From positions 5,270,001 through 5,334,000 of the forward strand of contig NZ_JACHDS010000001.1 of assembly GCF_014201195.1 (NCBI RefSeq): a stretch of 64,000 nucleotides of DNA, in the 5' to 3' direction. Made by a program: the position numbers and the translations under genes. Of this stretch, positions 57,410-64,000 are shown piece after piece. This DNA is from Nocardiopsis mwathae (GTDB taxonomy: Bacteria > Actinomycetota > Actinomycetes > Streptosporangiales > Streptosporangiaceae). Under the pieces are notes generated by a model. That model was not told the origin of the DNA, did not search any database, and worked only from the letters and a program-made list of their open reading frames with translations. Within the stretch, counting starts at the first letter, position 1. Each line of letters begins with the position of its first letter.

Positions 57410-58378
57410 ATGCTCGTGATCGATGCGATCAACGTGACCGACGCGGCCGGAGTCGCGGCCGCGGGCGACGTGGTGCAGGTCGTGCGCGAGATCCAGCTGC
57501 CGGTCCTGGCCCTGGTCCTCCTCCTCGGCGCGGTCGCCAAGTTCGCCGACCGGTCGGGGCAGGGGCGCGGGCCCACGGCGCTGCTGCCGTCCCGCTTCCA
57601 GCGCCGCTTCGAGCTGGCCAACGGCTCGCTCGAAGCCGTGCTCGCCGTCGGGCTGCTCACACTCGCCGCGCTGCCGGGCGACATCGCGCGGGGCGCCACG
57701 GCGGTGCTGTTCGTCCTGGCGGCACTCCTGCTGCTCCGGCTGCGCCAGCGCGACCCGGAGCTGGGCTGCGGCTGCTTCGGGGGGCTGAGCACGACCCCGG
57801 TGGGCTGGCGTGCGATCGTGCGGGCGCTGGTCTTCGCCGCCGCGGCCGCGGCCACCCTCGGCCTGGAGTCCACCGGTGCCGTCGTCCTCGCCGCCCCCAC
57901 CCCCACGCACCTGGTCGCCATCGGGGTCGAGGTGGCGCTGCTCGCCCTCCTCTCCCCGGAACTCCGGGAGCTGGCGCTGCGCGTGGTCCAGGGGGAGCCC
58001 TGCGAACTGCGCGAGGTGCCGCTGCGGCGCACCCTGTCCCGATTGCACGCAAGCGACGTCTGGCGGGCCAACACCGCCCTGCTCGACGACCCCTCCGCGG
58101 GCCCGGTGGACGTGTGGCGCCACGCGTGCTGGCGCTTCGTCCGGTTCGCGGGCACACGGGACGGCCGACCGGTGGACGTCGTGTTCGGCGTGCACGTGAA
58201 GGGGCGCCGTCCTCCGGTCCGCGCGGCCATCAGCGACGCCGAGACCGGGGAGACCCTGGCGACGCTGGGCGAGGTGGCGGCCCGGTCGGCGCTGGCCGCG
58301 CCGGGTGAGCGGGAGATCTCCCAACTGCCCGACTCGGTGATCCCGGTGGAGAACCCCGCGAAGACCGCGTCCGGCTGA
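57410..58378 (+). CDS. MauE-like redox-associated membrane protein
   Basis: A 322-residue protein. The N-terminal 170 residues carry four to five helices (IQLPVLALVLLLGAVAKF, EAVLAVGLLTLAALPG, GATAVLFVLAALLLLRL, IVRALVFAAAAAATLGL) and the MauE-type motif LGCGCFGGLS. The C-terminal 130 residues are soluble and unlike MauE. MauE family members are tied to disulphide formation or electron transfer at the membrane. The gene follows the Cys-rich protein gene by 7 nt. Confidence 0.78.
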   Translation: MLVIDAINVTDAAGVAAAGDVVQVVREIQLPVLALVLLLGAVAKFADRSGQGRGPTALLPSRFQRRFELANGSLEAVLAVGLLTLAALPGDIARGATAVLFVLAALLLLRLRQRDPELGCGCFGGLSTTPVGWRAIVRALVFAAAAAATLGLESTGAVVLAAPTPTHLVAIGVEVALLALLSPELRELALRVVQGEPCELREVPLRRTLSRLHASDVWRANTALLDDPSAGPVDVWRHACWRFVRFAGTRDGRPVDVVFGVHVKGRRPPVRAAISDAETGETLATLGEVAARSALAAPGEREISQLPDSVIPVENPAKTASG

Positions 58379-58587
58379 GGACCGCTTGGCGGAGTGGGAA
58401 GGCGGGGTCGTGATAGGGACGTGGGGGCGCGTCCGACCCCGCGCGGCCCTACCGCCGCCAGGCCGAACGAGTGCGCTGCCGGGACCGCGCCACCCACGTC
58501 CGATCAATTCGAACGCCAGTTCGATTGGTCCTGACTCTAGTGCATCTCCGCCTTCAGCGCCACCGGGCCCCGGTCCCGCCGCGGGGG

Positions 58588-59325
58588 TCACCGGGGGAAG
58601 ACAAGGTCCTCGCGCTCCACCGCCGCTTCGGTGAACGCCTTCAGTGTCTCCTCGTAATCCCTGTCCTCGTCGATACCGAAGATGGTGGTGATCCCCAGGT
58701 TGTCCCCGTTGCGGTAGAGGAGGCTGTACAGCAGCAGCGTCTCGTCGGTGTCCTCCTCCTCGCCCGCCGTCTCGGTCACCACCCCGTAGGCGCGGGACGC
58801 GTCGGCCACATCCTCGATGTCGAGCCCGTCCACCCGGTAGGACACGGTGCCGTCCTCCTCCTCGAACTTCCCCTCGTAGCTCTCGCACTCGTCCGGCAGT
58901 GGGGCGTCGACCACCTCCTGGGCGGCCGCCTCGCCCGTGGCGATCAGCATGTGCGCGATCGTGTCCTCCCCGCGGAGGAAGGTCGCCAGCGCCGTGGGCG
59001 CCTCGCGGACCTCCGGCAGGCGCCCCCACCGGCTGGCCGCGTCCAGGCACTCGTGCTGGTCCAGCCCGGCGGATTCGCGCAGCTCCTCGGTCTGCCGGAC
59101 GGTGGCGAGGCGGGAGTAGGTGCCCTGCTCGCTCTGCTCGGGGAGGACCTTGGCGTCGCCGAACTGCACGAGCTGCGCGTCGCGCAGCTTGGCCGCCTCC
59201 TTGGCGTTGGGGTCGTCGGACTCCTCGCCGCCGAGCATGGGGCTACAAGCGGTGAGTGCGCCGGCAAAAATTGTGGCGCCGAGTCCTAGTGCGACGACCG
59301 TGCGTAGCGAACGCGGGTACTCCAT
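58588..59325 (-). CDS. Lipoprotein of unknown function
   Basis: A 245-residue exported lipoprotein: signal peptide [21 protein letters not shown] with the lipid-modified Cys at about residue 27. The mature domain is acidic and soluble, with [13 protein letters not shown] and [13 protein letters not shown] (two further Cys, a likely disulphide), and a C-terminal [14 protein letters not shown]. It resembles the soluble sensor or substrate-binding lipoproteins of actinomycetes but no family was recognised. AGAGGAAA precedes ATG 59325. It is divergent from the aminotransferase gene. Confidence 0.78.
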   Translation of the reverse strand: MEYPRSLRTVVALGLGATIFAGALTACSPMLGGEESDDPNAKEAAKLRDAQLVQFGDAKVLPEQSEQGTYSRLATVRQTEELRESAGLDQHECLDAASRWGRLPEVREAPTALATFLRGEDTIAHMLIATGEAAAQEVVDAPLPDECESYEGKFEEEDGTVSYRVDGLDIEDVADASRAYGVVTETAGEEEDTDETLLLYSLLYRNGDNLGITTIFGIDEDRDYEETLKAFTEAAVEREDLVFPR

Positions 59326-59435
59326 GGTGCTATTTCCTCTTCTGTGCGATATTGCCGCTGAGGTCCGAGTGGGCGTTTTCGGCGGGTCATCGCCGTGCGT
59401 ATCCTTGGACTTGCACAGAGTATCGAGGAAGGACA

Positions 59436-60524
59436 ATGGTGTCGGAGCGGAATTCGTCGTATTTCCGGGCTGTACTTAGTTCCATCCCCGCCTACGTACC
59501 GGGCCGAAAAGTCGTCGGTCCCGACGGGCGGTCGGTGAAGCTCTCCTCCAACGAGAGCCCCTACGGTCCGCTGCCCTCGGTCCTCGACGCCGTGGCCGCG
59601 GCCGCCACCGAGATCAACCGCTATCCCGACACCGGGGCCACCGCCCTCACCGGTGCCCTGGCCACCCGGTTCGGCGTCCCCGACGACCACGTGGCCGTCG
59701 GCGCCGGCTCCGTGGGCGTGCTCCAGCAGCTCCTGGAGGCCACCTCCGAGCCCGGGGCCGAGGTCGTCTACGCCTGGCGCTCGTTCGAGGCCTACCCGCT
59801 GCTCGCCGACCTGGCCGACGCGACGTCGGTGCGCGTGCCCCTGCGCGACGAGACCCACGACCTCGACGCGCTCGCCGACGCCATCACCGACCGAACGCGC
59901 ATGGTCCTCGTCTGCAACCCGAACAACCCCACCGGAACCACCGTGCGCGAGGCCGAACTGCGGGCGTTCCTGGACCGCGTCCCCGACCACGTCCTGGTGG
60001 TCCTGGACGAGGCCTACCGCGAATACGTCCGCGACCCCCAGGTCCCCGACGGCCTCGACCTGTACCGCGACCGCCCCAACGTCGCCGTGCTGCGCACCTT
60101 CTCCAAGGCCTACGGCCTGGCCGCGCTGCGCGTGGGCTTCCTCATCGGCCACCCGCACGTCGCGTCCGCCGTCCGCAAGACCATGGTGCCGTTCGCCGTC
60201 AACCACCTCGCCCAGGCCGCCGCGCTCGCCTCGCTGGAGGCCGAGAACGAGCTGCTGGAGCGCGTGGAGCGCACCGTGAAGGAGCGCGGCCGGGTGCGCG
60301 ACGCCCTGCTCGCCGACGGCTGGGCGGTCCCGCCCACCGAGGCGAACTTCGTCTGGCTGCGGATGGGCGAGGCCACCCTCGACTTCGCCGCCGCGTGCGA
60401 GGCCGCCGGTGTGGCCGTGCGCCCGTTCGCCGGAGAGGGCCTGCGGATCAGCATCGGCACGCCGGAGGACGACGACGCCTTCCTGGCCGCCGCCCAGGCC
60501 TATCCGACCCGCAACACGGGCTGA
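59436..60524 (+). CDS. Histidinol-phosphate/aromatic aminotransferase (HisC-like)
   Basis: A 362-residue class II PLP aminotransferase. Seen: [28 protein letters not shown], the Asn/Asp pair [10 protein letters not shown] and [11 protein letters not shown], the PLP Lys in [15 protein letters not shown], and Arg in GLRISIGT. It is of the HisC2/phenylalanine aminotransferase type (AroT of actinomycetes), which usually lies outside the his operon, as here. GAGGAAGG precedes ATG 59436. Confidence 0.9.
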   Translation: MVSERNSSYFRAVLSSIPAYVPGRKVVGPDGRSVKLSSNESPYGPLPSVLDAVAAAATEINRYPDTGATALTGALATRFGVPDDHVAVGAGSVGVLQQLLEATSEPGAEVVYAWRSFEAYPLLADLADATSVRVPLRDETHDLDALADAITDRTRMVLVCNPNNPTGTTVREAELRAFLDRVPDHVLVVLDEAYREYVRDPQVPDGLDLYRDRPNVAVLRTFSKAYGLAALRVGFLIGHPHVASAVRKTMVPFAVNHLAQAAALASLEAENELLERVERTVKERGRVRDALLADGWAVPPTEANFVWLRMGEATLDFAAACEAAGVAVRPFAGEGLRISIGTPEDDDAFLAAAQAYPTRNTG

Positions 60525-60534
60525 GTGCCCAACG

Positions 60535-60562
60535 GCCGCCCGCGGTGCGCGCCGCGGGCGGC
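60535..60562 (+). terminator. Hairpin after the aminotransferase gene
   Basis: GCCGCCCGCGG / CCGCGGGCGGC, perfect 11-bp stem with a 6-nt loop, 10 nt after the stop codon. Confidence 0.75.
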
Positions 60563-60600
60563 GAGCACGGCACCACCCGTCCGGGAACGCGGCGAGACGA

Positions 60601-60644
60601 CGCAGGGGGCGGGCCGCGGTGCACACCGCGGCCCGCCCCCTGCG
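60601..60644. terminator. 21-bp perfect-stem bidirectional terminator
   Basis: Arms 60601-60621 and 60624-60644 (CGCAGGGGGCGGGCCGCGG.. / reverse complement) leave only a CA between them. It lies between the convergent aminotransferase and winged-helix genes. Confidence 0.75.
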
Positions 60645-60689
60645 CGGACGTGGTCGCGCCGCCGACCGGCTCGACCTCGCGCCACCGGG

Positions 60690-62009
60690 CTACTTCCCGG
60701 CCTTGTCCTTGTCCAGCTTCTCCACGATGAGCCGGTACAGCTGGCGCGGACGCCCCGGCTGCAGCGTGCGGTTGGGCGGCAGCGGCCAGGCCAGCCCCTC
60801 CTCGACGAGCGTGCGCAGCAGCCGCCGCGCGGTACGCGGGGTGACCCCGAGCATCCGCCCGGCGTTCTCCGCGTCGACCACCAGCGGGCCGTCCTCCTCG
60901 GCGATCTTCTCCGAAAGCCGCACCAGGGTCTCGCGGCCCTTGGTCCGCAACGGCTCCGCCGACTGGCGTTGCGGCGCCCGCTGCGCGGGGACCAGCGAAC
61001 GGCCCTCCCGATCGACCGCGAAGCTCTGCCGGGTCGCCTGCGCCCGGCTCAGCGCCGCACGGGCGTGGGTCTCGGCGTCCTGCGTGGTGCGCCCCATGCC
61101 GATGCCGACCTCGATCGCGATGCCGAGCTCGGTCTTGATCCGCTCCACGAACGGCGGTTGGCGGAACCCCTCCGTGGCCGACACCAGCGATCCCCGCGTC
61201 GCGGTGATCATGAAGGTGTGGTCGTCCACCGGGTGGGCCGCCGCGTTGATCCGGTGCGCCTCCTGCAGCAGCAGCCGGTGCAGGGCCAGCCGCAGCTCGT
61301 CGCGCCAGTAGCGCGGCGTGGAGCGCCGGGTGGAGTCGCGCAGTGTCGGGACGTCGACGATCACCACCCCCAGCTGCGCCTCCTCCAACCGGTGGTGCGC
61401 ACCGAGCAGACCGGCGGTCTGCAGGGCGCTGCGCACACCGGCGTTGGTCGGGCGGAGCCGGATCACCGGAACCCCGATCGCCTCCAGCCGCTCGGCCACA
61501 CCCCGGACACAGGTGATGGCCATCCGGGTGGCCTTGCGCCGCCACAGCCCCTCGTGGAACGAGGTCAGCTGTGCCGTACTGGTCAGCTCCTCATGCACGT
61601 GGATGCCGTCGACGGGCAGGTCCACCTCGGAGTAGGCCTCGACGACGTCGGCCCGGCCGAGGACGTCGAGGCTGGCCCGGGTCGGTTCGAATCTCTCGTC
61701 CAACGTGGCCCGCAGGAGGGCCTCGTGCAGGCTGGCCCCGCCCAGCGGCACGTAGGTGGCGGGCATGGTCAGCACACCCGCCTTACGTGCGAACTCATAG
61801 GGGACGGGGCTCGCGAACAGATAGGCGTCGATCGCTGACCCGAGGCGCAGTACCTTGTCGGTCGCCTCTTGCTCGTCTCGATAGGCGGCGGCGATGAGTC
61901 TGGCGTTGAGCGGGCCGGTCGACCCCGGCCCCATGAGCATGATGCGCTCCACCACCTCATGCGGCCCAATGACACCAATTGTCAAATCGCCAGTACGCTG
62001 CGCACTCAC
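60690..62009 (-). CDS. Transcriptional regulator with C-terminal winged helix
   Basis: A 439-residue protein. The N-terminal 200 residues begin with LTIGVIGPHEVVERIMLMG, resembling a phosphate-binding or periplasmic-like alpha/beta domain. The middle part ends GIGMGRTTQDAETHARAAL, as in nucleotide cyclase-fold (GGDEF-like/GTP cyclohydrolase III-like) domains of actinomycete regulators. The last 80 residues are a winged helix (NAGRMLGVTPRTARRLLRTLVEEG). No GGDEF active-site motif is visible. The GTG 62009 start is adjacent to a weak ribosome site. Ligand and targets are unknown. Confidence 0.75.
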   Translation of the reverse strand: MSAQRTGDLTIGVIGPHEVVERIMLMGPGSTGPLNARLIAAAYRDEQEATDKVLRLGSAIDAYLFASPVPYEFARKAGVLTMPATYVPLGGASLHEALLRATLDERFEPTRASLDVLGRADVVEAYSEVDLPVDGIHVHEELTSTAQLTSFHEGLWRRKATRMAITCVRGVAERLEAIGVPVIRLRPTNAGVRSALQTAGLLGAHHRLEEAQLGVVIVDVPTLRDSTRRSTPRYWRDELRLALHRLLLQEAHRINAAAHPVDDHTFMITATRGSLVSATEGFRQPPFVERIKTELGIAIEVGIGMGRTTQDAETHARAALSRAQATRQSFAVDREGRSLVPAQRAPQRQSAEPLRTKGRETLVRLSEKIAEEDGPLVVDAENAGRMLGVTPRTARRLLRTLVEEGLAWPLPPNRTLQPGRPRQLYRLIVEKLDKDKAGK

Positions 62010-62205
62010 CTCGGGCTGCTCCCCGCTACCATTCCACGCTCTTCACTATGTGCGCCCACTGGTTTCCCGAACCTGTTTCTGTCACGGCATGATTGCCGCG
62101 ATCGTACCCATTGTGCGGGGCGGATGAAGATCGTTTCACACAGAACGCTGAAAGCCTGGACGGAAGATCGGCCTCCCACCCCGCTGTGAACTGGGCATTC
62201 GTCGC

Positions 62206-63507
62206 TTATGCCCCGCTTTCGCGGGTGACATCGGCGCCCAAAGCGGCCAGTCGGTCGGCGAACTGAGAGTGACCGCGGTCCACCAGGTAGCCCGATGCGA
62301 CGACCGTCTCACCCTCGGCCACCAACCCGGCCAGCACCAGAGCCGCCCCCGTGCGCAGATCGTGCGCCACCACGTCGGCCCCGCGCAGCGGGGTGGACGG
62401 AGAACCGTGCACGATCGCCCGGGTGCCGTCGACCTCGATCTTGGCGCCCATCTTGTTCAGCTCGTCGGCCAGCGCGAACCTGCCGTCGTAGATGGCCTCG
62501 TGCAGGTAGCTCTCCCCCTCGGCCAGGGTCGCCAGCGCCATCAGCGGCGACTGCAGGTCGGTGGCGAACCCCGGGTAGGGCGAGGTGACCGCGTTGATCG
62601 GGCGCAGCGGGGCGCCGGCGTCCCGGAGCACGTGCAGCACCGCGCCCTGCTGCGCGAACTCCACGCCCATCTGCTCCAGTTTCCAGCGCGCCACCCCCAG
62701 GTGGTCCAGGTGCGCGCCGACCAGGCTGACCTCACCACCGGTCGCGGCCGCCATCATCGCCAGCACACCCGCGTCGATCCGGTCCGACATGATCGTGTGC
62801 TCGGCCGCGCTCAGCGACTCGACGCCCTCGACCGTGATGATGCCGGTGCCCCCGCCGGAGATCTTCGCCCCCATCCGGGTCAGGAAGTCGATGACATCGA
62901 GGACCTCGGGCTCCAGCGCGGCGTGCTCGATGACCGTGGTACCCGGGGTCAGCACCGCGGCCATGATCAGGTTCTCGGTACCGGTGTGCGAGGGGGTGTC
63001 CAGGTACAGGCGGCCGCCGCGCAGGTCGGACGCGGTGATGTTGATGTGGTTGCGCTCGGGGTCCTCGGTCACCTCGGCGCCCAGCCGCGCGAACCCGCGG
63101 TAGTGGAAGTCCAGCTTGCGGCTGCCCAGATTGCACCCGCCGACGCCCTCGATGCGGGCCCGGCCCATGCGGTGCATGAGCGCCGGGACGAAGAGCACGG
63201 AGCCGCGGAAGCGGGAGGCGATGTCGGCCGGCAGTACGGCGCGCTCGGGGTCGCCGAGACCGGTGGCGTCGATCACGATCGTGCGCTCGGGCTCGTGGAA
63301 CTCCACCTTGGCACCGATGTGCTCGGCGAGCTCCAGCGCGCGGCGGACGTCCTCGATGATCGGGACGTTGCGCAGCACCGTGCGCCCCTCCGACGCGAGC
63401 AGTGCCGCGCCGATCATCGGCAGGACGGCGTTCTTCGCACCCTGGATGAAGGCCGTTCCTTTGAGGGCACGGCCGCCACGGACGCGGTAACGAACCTGCT
63501 GGCCCAT
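62206..63507 (-). CDS. murA: UDP-N-acetylglucosamine 1-carboxyvinyltransferase
   Basis: A 433-residue enzyme that transfers enolpyruvyl from PEP to UDP-GlcNAc, the first step of peptidoglycan precursor synthesis. Lys25 in QGAKNAVLP, Cys125 in GVGGCNLGSRKLDFH (fosfomycin target) and the Asp in SPYPGFATDLQ are present. Full length, cytoplasmic. AAGGAG lies 9 nt before ATG 63507 and 3 nt before ATG 63513; I chose the former. It is the canonical copy; the HTH fusion at 27809 is the second. Confidence 0.93.
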   Translation of the reverse strand: MGQQVRYRVRGGRALKGTAFIQGAKNAVLPMIGAALLASEGRTVLRNVPIIEDVRRALELAEHIGAKVEFHEPERTIVIDATGLGDPERAVLPADIASRFRGSVLFVPALMHRMGRARIEGVGGCNLGSRKLDFHYRGFARLGAEVTEDPERNHINITASDLRGGRLYLDTPSHTGTENLIMAAVLTPGTTVIEHAALEPEVLDVIDFLTRMGAKISGGGTGIITVEGVESLSAAEHTIMSDRIDAGVLAMMAAATGGEVSLVGAHLDHLGVARWKLEQMGVEFAQQGAVLHVLRDAGAPLRPINAVTSPYPGFATDLQSPLMALATLAEGESYLHEAIYDGRFALADELNKMGAKIEVDGTRAIVHGSPSTPLRGADVVAHDLRTGAALVLAGLVAEGETVVASGYLVDRGHSQFADRLAALGADVTRESGA

Positions 63508-64000
63508 GCGCATGTACTCCTTCGTGTGGCGGATGAACGGTGATGATGCAGGGGTTGCCGATCGCCACAGGTCGGACGCGGGGGTCGCGCGGTGCGTTCC
63601 GGAAGGCAACGGAGGTCGGCACAGCGGTCGGCGTCGAGGACCGGCGATGACGCTCCGACGACGGGTCTCCGACACCCTGCGGGAGGGAAAGGGGGGTCGC
63701 GGCGGGGCGGCGGAGACGGGCGCGCGGAGGCGGCGTGATCGCCCGGTGGCGAGTCGACAGCAGTCCTGTGCCCGCAGGGGAAGGCGATCGCCCGCCCCGG
63801 CACAGAACGGGTACCACCCTATGTGCTCTGCGTAGCGCCCGGGGCCATCGTGGCGGGGATCACCGCGAGTGGCGATCCCCGCGCAGCAGGCGTTCGCGGG
63901 CCTGGAGGGGGCGGTGCGCCCGGGGCCGCGCCCGTGCGGGGCCCTGCGGTCCCGAAAACCCCGCAGGGCCCCGCGGAGGGCGTGCCGCCGGGAGCCCTGG
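63508..64000. other. Right-hand intergenic region with hairpins
   Basis: No gene is supported. GCGGGGATC / GATCCCCGC (63853-63882) and the 14-bp perfect stem GCGGGGCCCTGCGG / CCGCAGGGCCCCGC (63936-63949, 63961-63974) suggest that a transcript from beyond the window ends here. Confidence 0.55.

Noticed and set aside
58500-58535. Imperfect inverted repeat CAATTCGAAC / GTTCGATTG as an operator
   Set aside because: It lies between convergent gene ends and has a mismatch in length, so an operator is unlikely.
1-64000. CRISPR array, insertion sequence or phage genes
   Set aside because: No regularly spaced repeats, transposase motifs or phage structural genes were seen; only short tandem repeats.

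Overview
The window is about 70% GC, has strongly GC-biased third codon positions, and starts many genes on GTG. It carries actinomycete hallmarks: a DevR/DevS pair, an LCP protein, a DUF397/DUF5753 remnant, a SigE-family sigma factor, an HTH-MurA fusion and an NAPase-like streptogrisin protease. A Nocardiopsaceae-like actinomycete is the best guess; this is inference, as there is no rRNA or other marker gene in the window.

Layout. 0-6.8 kb: the end of a succinate-semialdehyde dehydrogenase gene, then a divergent catabolic cluster (FCD-type GntR regulator, two Asp/Glu-racemase/maleate-isomerase paralogues, a DUF3830 protein, a D-2-hydroxyacid dehydrogenase, an amidase) with two copies of an ATTGTYGACAAT operator between its arms. 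6.9-10.4 kb: DevR/DevS-like two-component module with a flavin-barrel protein and a VOC protein. 10.7-18.1 kb: two exported low-complexity proteins, an LCP ligase, a winged-helix regulator and a secreted serine protease, with very long hairpins at 13.6-13.8 kb. 18.2-21.2 kb: arsenic resistance (acr3, arsC, arsR). 21.7-29.4 kb: OmpR-type two-component system, a class A PBP whose transpeptidase motifs are all lost, a lipoprotein cyclophilin, and an HTH-MurA fusion. 29.4-37.5 kb: FMN reductase, flavin-barrel protein, a GntR/ABC operon, DUF418, an SDR with an altered active site, HAD, YdcF-like and epimerase genes.

37.9-46.9 kb is the most unusual region. A Crp/Fnr-like protein and a small PycTM-like membrane protein face a four-gene operon encoding a class III cyclase-like protein, a P-loop NTPase, an SPFH-like coiled-coil protein and a DUF4407 membrane protein. 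The last residues of the cyclase-like protein and a segment just before the P-loop of the NTPase share one short motif with identical spacing (N-x-F-N-x-x-V-x-A-x4-I-G). This recalls paired amyloid-like signalling motifs of bacterial NLR/effector gene pairs. I propose a composite nucleotide-signalling conflict system.

47.0-49.0 kb: FabF-like ketosynthase divergent from a TetR regulator, with matching operators. 49.1-55.4 kb: an accessory stretch with DUF397, two gene remnants that meet head to head, a three-gene operon (MFS, PGM1-type ATP-grasp ligase, amidinotransferase) that may make an amidino-capped peptide, a threonine dehydratase remnant, and tRNA-Ser(GCU). 55.5-64 kb: SigE-family sigma factor, a Cys-rich protein paired with a MauE-like membrane protein, a lipoprotein, a HisC-like aminotransferase, a winged-helix regulator and the canonical murA.
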